In this document: positions 10,645 to 19,833 of the stretch, piece by piece | Layout: each line of letters begins with the position of its first letter | How positions within the stretch are numbered: the stretch's first letter is position 1 | Assembly (NCBI GenBank): GCA_023091735.1 | Contig: JALKBU010000230.1 | Coordinates: forward strand, 1 to 58,239 | Reading direction: 5' to 3' | Length of the DNA: 58,239 nt | From: Trichomonas tenax | Taxonomy: Eukaryota; Parabasalia; Trichomonadida; Trichomonadidae | Position numbers and translations under genes: made by a program | Notes under the pieces: model-generated | Database searches by the model: none | The model's input: only the letters and a program-made list of their open reading frames with translations | Told to the model about the DNA's origin: nothing

Positions 10645-11232
10645 TTAGCAACAACCAGTCTTTTGTTTCTCGGCATCAAGGTGTTTCGACTCAACAGTCT
10701 GACTATCTTTAATGAATTTGTAAGCTTCTTCAGAAGCGCATCTGAAGCATTGATCGACTTCCTGGCCTGATAAGGCAGAAGTAAAGAAAACACCTTGGAA
10801 CATTGGCTTATATTTCTCGATAACCTCTTCCTGATCTATTACCGAATCTGGGAGATCGATTTTATTTACAGCAAGAATTAACGGAGGCATTTTTTCTGAT
10901 GTTGTTCTGACTATCTCTATCCAGTTTTCGATTGATTCGAACGATGCTCGTTCAATAACTGAAGCAACAATAATTACAGCAGATGAAGATCTTGTGTAAA
11001 CAGGCGCAAGAGATCTAAATTGTTCCTGTCCTGCAGTGTCCCACATGAAAACATCTAGATTATTGCCCTCAATTTGCACTCTTTTCCTTTGATGATTCGC
11101 TCCGATTGTTGGTTTAACGGAATCTTGCCAAACTCCATTAATCCAACGGTTTGCCAGGCTTGTTTTACCTACACCTGAGTCGCCAAGGACGACGATCTTG
11201 CAACACATCACGACATCCTGATCTCTAGGCAT
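10645..11232 (-). CDS. Divergent Rab-family GTPase
   Basis: 195 aa from ATG 11232. G1 GDSGVGKT (17-24), switch region PTIGANHQRKRV, G3 WDTAGQEQF, G4 NKID, double-Cys C-terminus (GCC). The G5 motif reads TSALSG where Rabs have SAK, an unusual change at a base-contacting loop. The TIGA effector loop and DTAGQE followed by SLAPVY recall the endocytic Rab5/Rab21 side of the family, but the rest is divergent. It acts on the cytosolic face of a membrane; which compartment is unknown. An internal Met at residue 9 is a possible alternative start. No TCAYW box lies near the ATG; the intergenic side has a TAACGATT string at 11240-11247. Confidence 0.88.
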   Translation of the reverse strand: MPRDQDVVMCCKIVVLGDSGVGKTSLANRWINGVWQDSVKPTIGANHQRKRVQIEGNNLDVFMWDTAGQEQFRSLAPVYTRSSSAVIIVASVIERASFESIENWIEIVRTTSEKMPPLILAVNKIDLPDSVIDQEEVIEKYKPMFQGVFFTSALSGQEVDQCFRCASEEAYKFIKDSQTVESKHLDAEKQKTGCC

Positions 11233-12704
11233 TATTTGGTAACGATTATTTTGAACACAATCTCTTTTGTTAATTTCAGTTGAAGGATTGTTACTTGTCG
11301 TGTCACCAATGATGCTGAAGAGGAACTCTATCGATCGGACACGATTTCATACATCCACTTTGTTTATATTATTTTTTCGATATCGATATTATTATCATTG
11401 ACTGTTATAATTCACACTATAAGCTACACTCTTCCTTCTTATTCCATGCCTTTTGTCCTTCGCTATAAAATGATAAAAATTAATTCAATATCAATATTTA
11501 ATGGATTTATAAGCATATTCAAATAAGCATAAACTTCCACAATATTTTTATACATAAATTTTCACTATCAGAGCTTTATAAACAATATTATAATTTTGAA
11601 AATTTTAATATCAAAGATATGGTAACTGTAGTTATGCAGCACGTTATTCTTTGTGTCTGTCTAATCATTGGTGTAATGTGATTTTATATAAAATAAAAAA
11701 TATATTCTCTCACTAAAATCATCGTTAAATTGGTAGCCAATACGTTGGACTTTTGTGTATTTTATGTTGTATCTAATTTTAGCCATGAATAAATTGTGTT
11801 TAGAGCTTTAATCATAAATGTTGACCTTTAGCTAATACAACACATTAACCTTCAACAACTCGATAGATTGGTAATATCAATACCAAACTATTCGATTAAT
11901 CATATCAAAAGATAAAATGATATCGGATTCTGATCCAATGAAGAATACAAAACTGTATCAAATAGATAGCTTAATATAATGCATGCAAATGGAGCCTCAA
12001 ATAAAAGTGTCTCAACGATTCTAAAAATTCGATTTAAACATGAGACTACCACAATGTGATAATGAGCACACAAACCAACAGTGGACAAACACACATATAT
12101 ACAAGTTCTATTATTAACAATTCAAATTAATTTTCAAAAGTAAGGAATTAAATATCAAAATCAATGAAGACATGAATGGGAACAAAGCCCTAGAGAGAAC
12201 TACGTAGTCTTGACAAAGTGATTGCCAAAAGAAAAATCAAAGAATAAAAAATAGAATAATATCCCAAAATATTTTGTGGTTAACCTCCTTGCGTTTCATG
12301 TATCATAAAAATAAGGATAGGTTGGTTGCATTTAGCTATAATTTGATTGAAAAAATAAACATGAGCGAGATTCTCGGAATGAATATTTAGTGGGCTGCTT
12401 CGGAGTAGTGATGAGGGATTAGGTTTGTTTGTGATTTAGCGAAGGTTAGGAAAAATGATAAAATTGTGATTAAAAGGCTAGAATATTAACAAATATAGGT
12501 GTGTTAATATAAGTGTGCGTAATTGGTACAACGATTTTATGAGTTAAATATACGAATATAACGATGAAAGAAAGTAATGTGAATGATACTTTTTGGTGGT
12601 GCTTCACACATTGAAAAAGTGGAGTTTTCAAAAATTGAATTCAACATTAGCCATGATGTTCACATTAATTATAACCATATTCTCAGTTAATTTTTTTGTA
12701 ACCT

Positions 12705-12727
12705 GAGCGGAGGATTGAAAAAATAAA
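12705..12727 (+). repeat. First copy of GAGCGGA/A-run unit
   Basis: GAGCGGA followed by a short spacer and AAAAAATAAA, with a T7 run about 12 nt upstream. Confidence 0.4.
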
Positions 12728-12913
12728 TCTCTCGATGTTGTAAGAGTTTAGCTTTGATGTATGATCAGGAAACAACCGCAAAGCATATATTTTCAGCCAT
12801 TTTATCTATACAGTTTTTAACAGGTGCATATGTGCTCATATACCATAGATATGCATAATTTGCAATAAATGCTTTGATGAATCATTGTTTTTTTTTTTTT
12901 TTTTTTGAGAGTG

Positions 12914-12934
12914 GAGCGGAATTCAAAAAATAAA
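12914..12934 (+). repeat. Second copy of GAGCGGA/A-run unit
   Basis: Same GAGCGGA then AAAAAATAAA, 209 bp from the first copy, with a T19 run just upstream. Confidence 0.4.
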
Positions 12935-13452
12935 ACACTTTCAATTAAATTTGATATTTTTGGGTCATGTATTTTTGCTTACATGGAAAGGAACTATTAA
13001 TATCTTAATCTTCAAAAATTGGTCAATCGATTTTTACCACAAAAATCAGTAAAAATCTATTTTTGTTGTGATAGTTTGACATAACTATAGTAGTATATAC
13101 CATATCACCAATAAAAGCCATGCGGCCAGATCAAAGATTTAAATTTTGAAAATTTTAATGCAATACGCATTTTAATACCATATAACCCCTATATTTTTAA
13201 CAAATTTTAGTAATTAACCCAATTTATTAATAAAATTTTTTGTTTGTAAATATGCTTATGCAAGGCTATGCAAACAGAATTACATTTGTTTTAAATTATA
13301 AATTTCAGAAGAAGATTTTAACAGTAGCGCTCTTAATTGTGATACAGGTATGACTCACTTATGATATTTTTGGAATATTCTTATGTACTCCCTTCGGTAG
13401 AGCTGTTTTTGAAATTGGGGGAAAAAATTTGAATAATAATATTTGAATAAGT

Positions 13453-13464
13453 TCATTGTTCATT
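13453..13464 (+). promoter_or_regulatory. Two adjacent initiator-like TCATT boxes before the Myb gene
   Basis: TCATT at 13453-13457 and 13460-13464, both fitting TCAYW, 18-29 nt before ATG 13482. They fix ATG 13482 rather than the TTG at 13443 as the start. Confidence 0.55.
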
Positions 13465-13481
13465 TAGCCATTTATTTTTTA

Positions 13482-13979
13482 ATGGCTTTCACATTCTTAC
13501 TTCCATCTATAACGCAACTTCCCGGTGTGCCGGAGCAGATAACCAATATAAGATTCCCTCTTCAGGGCATAATAGAAACAAACGAGGTTGAATCTAAAGT
13601 AAAACAGCCTTCTTTGAAGATTAAATTCACACAAGAGGAAGACTACAAACTTTACTATCTAGTTCAAGTATACGGATGCAAAAATTGGAATCAGGTTGCA
13701 TCGATGATGGTTACTCGTAATCCTCGTCAATGCCGCGAGAGATGGAATAACTACTTAAATCCAAACCTTAGACATGACCAATGGTCCCCTGAGGAGGATA
13801 TGCTCTTAATGCAGAAATATAAGGAATTAGGTACTAAGTGGCGTAAAATATCGCTATTTTTCCATAACAGATCTGACAATGCACTTAGAAATAGATCACA
13901 ATTGTTAGAGAGACGTTTTGGAAAGATAGGAGAATTTTCTTCCACTGATAATAAATCTTCAGATGTTGAAAATAAATAA
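13482..13979 (+). CDS. R2R3-type Myb DNA-binding protein
   Basis: 165 aa. Two Myb repeats occupy about residues 45-145. Repeat one runs from KFTQEEDYKLYYLVQVYG to NPRQCRERWNNYLNPNLR. Repeat two runs from DQWSPEEDMLLMQKYKELG to RSDNALRNRSQLLERR. The third Trp of repeat two is replaced by Ser in RNRSQLL. The NPRQCRERWNNYLNP motif is characteristic of trichomonad Myb regulators, which in T. vaginalis bind promoter elements of iron-responsive genes and core-promoter motifs. It is a nuclear transcription factor by family. The N-terminal 40 residues are hydrophobic then basic, with no domain; the C-terminus is short and polar. Target genes cannot be told from sequence. Confidence 0.92.
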   Translation: MAFTFLLPSITQLPGVPEQITNIRFPLQGIIETNEVESKVKQPSLKIKFTQEEDYKLYYLVQVYGCKNWNQVASMMVTRNPRQCRERWNNYLNPNLRHDQWSPEEDMLLMQKYKELGTKWRKISLFFHNRSDNALRNRSQLLERRFGKIGEFSSTDNKSSDVENK

Positions 13980-14527
13980 TTGTTTATATTGTGTTTATTT
14001 TTAATCAGCCCATCTTTATCTATCATTCTACAAGCTCATTTGGGCTTATATGTCACAACGCCACAATAAAATTGCAAAAACTATACTTCTTCATTGGAAT
14101 GAATGAAAAACAGTGATGCCAATGAGTTCCTATCATCGTAGTTAGTGATATTCATTGCTTTTGCCATTGGGCCATTAATTATGCTAGAACTCCTTTACTC
14201 ATCGATTCATCGTTATACAACAATCAATTGGAACTGATTAACAGGGTGCTAATGAAATAATTTCTTGTAATGAATAAATTATTCAAAATTTTCTTGAATC
14301 CACCCGATGTTATTGATGTTTTATGTTATATAGCTAAAATTTAGTGTTACCCGTGAATTAAAATTTCAAAATTTGCATTATTCATAATAAAAATGGCATT
14401 TTTTGATGTGAAAATGGAAAAAAAATATTTTAGAAAATGTACGTTAAGAGAACAATGAAACACGATTTTAATAAGGAAATATAGGAGAGCTCTGGAAGAA
14501 AAATAAGAAATTAAAATCAAAAACAAT
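13980..14527. other. Intergenic, no gene seen
   Basis: 550 bp of AT-rich DNA between the Myb gene and the convergent coiled-coil gene. No repeat, RNA gene or promoter motif noticed. Confidence 0.5.
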
Positions 14528-15643
14528 TTAGTATAACGAATTACGAGATTTTGATGAGAATGAGGCAGTTGTAAGTTGACCCAAGACAGTATCGTCCATT
14601 TTGCTGAGGTCTTTCATGAGAGTCTGATGTTCAACTTTTTCGCGTACAAGTTCTGAATTTAATAATTGCAATTCCTTGTGTTTAGCGACAAATGCGCGTT
14701 TTTCTTCCGCATAGCGTTTAGCACTTGCTGTAGATTCCTTAAGCTGTTGTTTCTGACGTGCTGTCAAGCCCTCAAGCTGAGTTCTCAATGAATCAGCTTG
14801 TTCTTGAAGCTGCTGCATTGTAAGATTATGATCCTTCTGTGACTTAGCGAGCTGCGACTCTATTTCAGCCATTCTCTTGACTGTTGTCTTTAGCTGTGAA
14901 GCGATTTGTTTCTTAGAATTTGAAACTTCTTTCTGTAATTCAGCAACACGGTCAGCACGTTGTTTTTCTAACTGATTTATATCGTTTATTACTTGTGCGA
15001 GGTCTATTTGATGTTGTTCTTCGATTGCTTCATATTTTGTGATGATGTCTTCGATCATTTGAGTAGCCTTTTTAGAGTCTTCGTCACGATCACTGAGTGC
15101 TTGTTCGTAAATTGCTTGCATTTCTTCAAGGCGAGCTTCGAGTTCTGCAATTCTCTCTTCTGTGTCGTCATATTCCTCATTATCACTTTCATCTTCATCT
15201 TCAGAGTGAGCTGGTTGTAGACTTTCGGCCTCTTTCAACTGCTCTTTGAGTTCTTCAATTTCGTTATCAATATCTTCGAATTCGTTAGGTCCATCGGTAC
15301 TCATCAGGCACTCATCGAGTTCAGCTTGCAACTCAGCCATTTGCTCCCGATGCATCTTGGTTCTTTCGTTGAGTGCTTGAAGATGCTGCGCTTTTTCTGC
15401 TGCTTCTTCTTGCTGGTATTGATTTTGGGTTTCATGGAGTTGCGAAACGAGATTTTCAGATTCCGCTCTTAACTCACTCTCTTTTTTGCTCCATTCTGTT
15501 TGGAGAAGACCGAATTCAGTCATTTTATCTTGGAGAAGTTGTCTGAGTTCTTGAAATTGCTGTTTTGTTTTGAGGTCGCCTGAAATACCGGAATTTATAT
15601 TAATTGACTTCGAGGGACTAAATGTCGCAGATTTTCGCTCCAT
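14528..15643 (-). CDS. Coiled-coil protein, unknown function
   Basis: 371 aa, almost entirely coiled coil from about residue 25 to 340, rich in Q, E, K and L with heptad spacing. A low-complexity acidic break (SEDEDESDNEEYDDTEERIA, about 145-164) divides it in two, which suggests two rods joined by a flexible acidic hinge. No signal peptide, membrane segment or enzymatic motif. Likely cytoskeletal, for example an axostyle, pelta or basal-body component, but this rests only on composition. About 100 nt upstream on its strand is TCACCTTTCGG (15740-15750), an 11-mer also present before the gene at 39114. Confidence 0.8.
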   Translation of the reverse strand: MERKSATFSPSKSININSGISGDLKTKQQFQELRQLLQDKMTEFGLLQTEWSKKESELRAESENLVSQLHETQNQYQQEEAAEKAQHLQALNERTKMHREQMAELQAELDECLMSTDGPNEFEDIDNEIEELKEQLKEAESLQPAHSEDEDESDNEEYDDTEERIAELEARLEEMQAIYEQALSDRDEDSKKATQMIEDIITKYEAIEEQHQIDLAQVINDINQLEKQRADRVAELQKEVSNSKKQIASQLKTTVKRMAEIESQLAKSQKDHNLTMQQLQEQADSLRTQLEGLTARQKQQLKESTASAKRYAEEKRAFVAKHKELQLLNSELVREKVEHQTLMKDLSKMDDTVLGQLTTASFSSKSRNSLY

Positions 15644-16193
15644 TTTTTAATGTTTGTAAACGTCATTTTTCTCAATTTCACTAAATTTGGGCTATAGATA
15701 AAATTAATTATATGTTTCACTTTTTGTAATATAATTACTCCGAAAGGTGAAATATTTATCAATGATATTTCGACCTGCTTCCAACTTCGCATTGCGTATA
15801 TAAAGGGATCTCAATGCAAGATGAATTGCAAGTTATAGAGTTTGATGATTAAATATATATATATTTTGAAATTTTCAAAAAAGGATTATCAAGAGTTTTA
15901 AATCATATCATTATTTAGTATTCTTTCACCGAATTTCAATGACACGATTGTTCAGCTTTAATTGATATATTCTCGAAATTTGGAAATATTATGTTTAAAA
16001 CTGAATGAGAGTATGAGCAATCGCATGCTTTTTTATCTATATCCCAAGGATATTATATCTATCTAAAAGATGTATTAATATTCAGAAAATTAAGCATTAA
16101 GATGATGTACAGAAACGAAAACTTTATTGCAGAGGCATAGCGATATCAAAATGCACGTAGTTCAGAGCGTAATTACTATTTTCAACTATAATT
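15644..16193. other. Intergenic between coiled-coil gene and MOB1
   Basis: 550 bp, AT-rich, including an (AT)-rich stretch near 15853. The near promoter of the coiled-coil gene (TCACCTTTCGG, minus strand 15740-15750) is here. No other feature. Confidence 0.5.
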
Positions 16194-16878
16194 TTATTCT
16201 ATAGGAGCCAATTTTAACGACTTGATGACATCCTTAAGAGGCTTGAACTCATTCTTATCAATGAGTTGGTAGTAGTTGGTAAATTTGTAGAAATGAGTGA
16301 ATGATGTGTTGAAATGTTGGAGAGCGTCACATTCCTTCAACGTCGTAGCATGTGACTTGTAAATGTGAGCATAAACACGTAAGAAGCGACGGAATAATTT
16401 TGCAATTTCCGGTTTAAACTTTGCTGGATACTTGGAGTGGGATTCCGATGGGAAGAAGTTTTTGTCTCCGAGGAAGGCATCGGCTGAATCGAAGAGCAAT
16501 GAAATGTATTCTTTGGCTGGGAACTCCGTCGGTTTCTTAAACTGATCATCATCCTGCCAAAGGTATTTATACTTAGGTCCCGCGGACATTACAGGACATT
16601 TGTCGGTGGTGCAGTCGTTTTCGACAAATTTGTAAAAAATAACGAGCTGGTTGTAGAATTCGACGGCATGCGTAGCTATCCAGTCCTCTACCTTACGTCC
16701 CTCTGGGCATTTTATGGCCTCATCGAGGTTTCCCATCTCAAAACATCCATGAATCGATGCAAAATCTTCGTAGCAGCGGTGTGATGGAGTGAAAAACTTC
16801 ACTGGTTTGAAGGTGGCGTGGGAATGTCTGTCTGTAAGAAATAAAAACGTACAGTTTAGAGAAAAAGCCGTGTTTCAT
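16194..16878 (-). CDS. MOB1/phocein kinase activator, two exons
   Basis: Read as exon 1 16853-16878 and exon 2 16194-16827, with a 25-nt intron removed. The product is 219 aa, the normal Mob1 length (human MOB1A 216). Exon 1 plus the start of exon 2 gives MKHGFFSKLHSHATFKPVKF, which restores the conserved TFKP of Mob1 proteins; without splicing there is no ATG before the domain. Zinc ligands are in place: Cys81 and Cys86 (CTTDKC), His163 and His168 (HIYKSH). Other family blocks are CPVMSAGPKYKYLW, FRRFLRVYAHIY and HFNTSFTHFYKF. Mob1 binds and activates NDR/LATS-type kinases controlling cytokinesis, mitotic exit and, in flagellates, basal-body and cell-shape events. Cytosolic or centrosomal. 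No clear TCAYW box upstream. Confidence 0.9.
16828..16852 (-). other. 25-nt spliceosomal intron in MOB1
   Basis: On the minus strand it begins GTACGT and ends TCTTACAGACAG. The known long T. vaginalis introns use GTAYGT and ACTAACACACAG; the 3' block here matches that 12-mer at 9 of 12 positions, including the presumed branch A. Removal joins 26 nt and 634 nt into 660 nt, exactly 220 codons. An upstream ACAG four bases earlier would put the Mob1 domain out of frame. Confidence 0.85.
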
Positions 16879-17495
16879 TTTTTATAAAATGGATTTGAAA
16901 TCATTTCAATTGTCCCATTCAATTTTTTTGTTAGTTGAAGTAAAAAAGTGCGATAATAAAATTAATTCACAAATTTCGAATTAATTTTAGATCTCCACAC
17001 CATGAGACCATGGAATTTCAATTGTTAATTGATTGAATAGCAATGACATGTAAAATACTTTTTTGCCATGTAAAATTACTGTAATTTGAAGCCCTGAACT
17101 TTTCTTTTGTATTCCATTACACCTCTAATAGCACCATCATATGATTTACTTTTCGAAAATTTATTTTTTGATTGTTATCAAAACAGCATTTTTCTCCATA
17201 TACAATGAAATTATAATTTTTCAACGTATAATAATATATAGAAGAATTGGTGTTGTACATTATAGTCTATAGGACTAGTCATGAAAAACAATACAGGTGG
17301 AAATATACATCATCGAAATTGACATATATATGAGGGTTTAAATGTTCATTTTTGAAATATTTCGGGCTCAGGTGGTTCACCAGAACTGCCTTTATTAAAT
17401 GGCCTTTCAATTTGCTGTGTTTTTTATTTGAGTATTTGGTAAAGATTTTAATCTTTTGTGGCTCAACTTTTTGCATTTTCAAACATTTTTCATTG
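16879..17495. other. Intergenic, no intact gene
   Basis: About 620 bp, AT-rich, between the MOB1 gene and the following pseudogene, which point away from each other. The open frames here lack start context and similarity. A TCATT initiator-like box at 17490-17494 belongs to the pseudogene. Confidence 0.5.
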
Positions 17496-18357
17496 ATGTC
17501 TACACAAGGAATCTCTATTGAAAGCATTAAAAATCAGTCTGACGTAGAGAAGTAGTGGAATGCTGTTGGAATATATAGCTCGAAGATCGCAAGCTTGGAA
17601 AACAACAAAATTATCAGAAAATGGATTCTTGCCTTGAAAAACAGTGAAAAATTTCATGAATTCGAGGATGGTTACGATGAATCCTTCTATCATGATGATC
17701 AAGATAGAAATGCTTTAAACAATCTTGATGATTTTCATTGGGTCGAAGAAATGATGAATCGAGAAGAAAGGCGAAAAGAATTGAAGAATATTTATTGCGA
17801 CTTGCTCCAAGAACACAAAGAGAAATTCAAAGACATGTACTGCATATTACCTGAATCATCGAACAAATTATCATGCACCAATGATTCAAAGCAGTATGTC
17901 AACAGTTCATCTGATTACTCAGGATCATATACGGATGATTTAAAACAGCCAGACAATAGTTCATCATATTACTCAGAATCATATCCCGATTCAAAACAGA
18001 CTGACTATAGTTCAACTGATGACTCTTTATCATATTTAGATAATTTAACTCAGAGTCTTCCCCAATTTGAACGAATCAATCTACATTCTGATGCTGAGGA
18101 AAAAATAGCGAATATTCGTGGATACGAGATGGGTTTTTTTGGAAGGATATGTTAAAGAGACTATTAAGTGGATCAAATTTAAAGACAGTCAAATTGAGTT
18201 AGTGAAAATGTTTAACAAAGAATATTTCGGGAATATTCTTGATTTAATTGGCCTTTTTGAGCAAGAATATAACAAATGCAATGATGGAAAGAAAAAGAAA
18301 ATCATTCGAAAATTCCAAAGCAAGCTTAAGAGCATTGATGAAAAAAACAGAGTCTAA
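17496..18357 (+). pseudogene. Ser/Asp-rich protein gene, broken by a stop and a frameshift
   Basis: ATG 17496 sits 1 nt after a TCATT box (17490-17494), the usual trichomonad start context. The frame reads 19 codons, hits TAG at 17553-17555, then continues in the same frame to 18155. At a T7 run (18134-18140) the sense moves to the next frame and continues to 18357. The joined content would be about 286 residues: an acidic helical N-part, three degenerate 17-18-residue repeats (SKQYVNSSSDYSGSYTDD; LKQPDNSSSYYSESYPD; SKQTDYSSTDDSLSYLDN) at about 17890-18050, and a Lys-rich helical C-part. Family not recognised. Two independent lesions make a pseudogene more likely than sequencing error. Confidence 0.6.
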
Positions 18358-18960
18358 TGAATAACATGAATCAAAGAAACATTTGTGGTACATTGTTTTA
18401 ATATATATATATTATAATCCTTCGTTTAAAACTATTTTTGATTTGCTTCATGCATTACGCAATGCTGGACATCATTTGGCTATTATATATATCAATGTAG
18501 ATTCAATTTCTTTCATGGATATCATGACAAGAGAAATCACATTCCATCTGCTCACATTGTTGAAGCTAAGAGCACCTAAGATATATCTTCATGAAGAGTG
18601 GACACTATATTCATGCAGTTTCACTTTTCCTAATATACCTTAGGCAAGATTCTTTAGAAAGTTATCTTCAGTCAAAAAATGTTATTGCTTTTTAGGGGGT
18701 ACCTTTATATAAGAGGGACCTTAACTAGTTATTGAAAAATCCTTTAAATCTACATCAGAAACAACCAAAAATAGACGCATATATCACTGCTGTTAAAAAT
18801 CCTACAAAATATCAAGTTTGAAACGAATTCCGCTCATTAGATTTTGCTTTGGCAAGTTTTCATTTTAACATATTGATATTTTCATATATAGATATCAAAA
18901 AACGTGAAATCAATAAGTAAAATTTGCTAAAATTTTCCTTAATTTTTGAATAAATTATTT
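18358..18960. other. Intergenic with a possible coding remnant
   Basis: 600 bp. An open stretch at about 18410-18643 reads NPSFKTIFDLLHALRNAGHH and onward with balanced composition, but has no convincing start and no recognised relative. It may be debris linked to the adjacent pseudogene. Between 18660 and 18960 nothing is seen. Confidence 0.35.
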
Positions 18961-19443
18961 ATGTTGCTTGTGACGCTTTTATTCGCTTTCGACGCGTCAC
19001 ACTGCCAGCGTAAGTGCCAGTCACTGTTTGCGGACTCCCCTGCGAAGTTAAAATCATGCAAAGACACATGCGAGATCGGAATTTTCGATAACAAGAAATC
19101 TGCACCGGCAAGACGCGTTATGTCGACGAAATTAGTTGACTGTCTCGGCAAATGTAACAATGGTGTAAATGCATCAACGAGTTTCTTGGATTGGTCGAAA
19201 TGCAGAAAAGACTGCTTAAGAATACCAGGAAGCAAACTTTTAAAATTTTATGATGAGAAGAACTGCAGATCACATTGTGATAGGTATTGGAAGTCGACTG
19301 TTTATTGGAGATCATGCACCAGTCAGTGCCAAGGATATTCAAAATCTGGTGAGAGTGTGAATGTCAATGATGATGCACCAAAGGGTATTCTTGGTACCTT
19401 TATCTGTTTGATTGTTAATATGTTTATGTATTTTTTGCTCTAA
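18961..19443 (+). CDS. Secreted or surface protein with three twin-CX3C modules
   Basis: 160 aa from ATG 18961 (the TTG at 18946 is not used). Residues 1-13 form a signal peptide. Twelve cysteines then form three modules, each C-x3-C, a 12-15 residue spacer, C-x3-C: Cys15/19 with 33/37 (x13), Cys61/65 with 81/85 (x15), Cys102/106 with 119/123 (x12). Twin CX3C pairs are the signature of disulfide-stapled helical hairpins, as in alpha-hairpinins and small TIM chaperones; a secreted tandem set points to the former type of fold. Residues 142-160 are hydrophobic (ILGTFICLIVNMFMYFLL), giving a C-terminal membrane anchor. No known function. TAA is followed by A (UAAA). Confidence 0.75.
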   Translation: MLLVTLLFAFDASHCQRKCQSLFADSPAKLKSCKDTCEIGIFDNKKSAPARRVMSTKLVDCLGKCNNGVNASTSFLDWSKCRKDCLRIPGSKLLKFYDEKNCRSHCDRYWKSTVYWRSCTSQCQGYSKSGESVNVNDDAPKGILGTFICLIVNMFMYFLL

Positions 19444-19833
19444 ATTCTTTCGGTTTTTAATTAAACTTTTTTCTATTTAATCTGAATGGTAATTTTATCA
19501 TAATTCCCACTAGAACATACAAATTTTTAATATCGATGTGTGTCTAATGAAAATAAAAATTTGATATCAAATCATTGTTTTTAGCTCATGATTTGACTGC
19601 GTTATTCATCAGATTGAGTTTGCACGATTGAGTTGTGTCTCTTATTGCTTTCCAAGATTTCTCTAAAAAGGGACCGATAAAAGTGGAAATTTTCCCACCA
19701 TTTTTCTTTCTTCAATCATAAAATCGATCAATGAGAGATTACACTTTGAAAATTATATAAAGATGTGTGACCAAGGTAATAAATCGTCAACACCTGAATA
19801 AATATAATGTAATATAGTCAAATAGTATATAGT
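19444..19833. other. Convergent intergenic spacer
   Basis: 390 bp between the 3' ends of the CX3C gene and the reductase gene. AT-rich, no gene or repeat seen. Confidence 0.5.

Larger units (their letters stand above)
11233..13481. other. Long intergenic region with a T19 tract and a duplicated short unit
   Basis: 2.25 kb without a supported gene. It contains a T19 run at 12888-12906 and two related units, each a T-run, then GAGCGGA, then AAAAAATAAA (12705-12727 and 12914-12934). The stretch 12360-12460 is relatively G-rich, with short frames broken by stops, possibly an eroded coding remnant. Nothing else stands out. Confidence 0.5.

Noticed and set aside
11239..11247. TAACGATT as a Myb (MRE-like) site controlling the Rab at 11232
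   Set aside because: A single short match in AT-rich DNA in antisense orientation; not enough to call a site.
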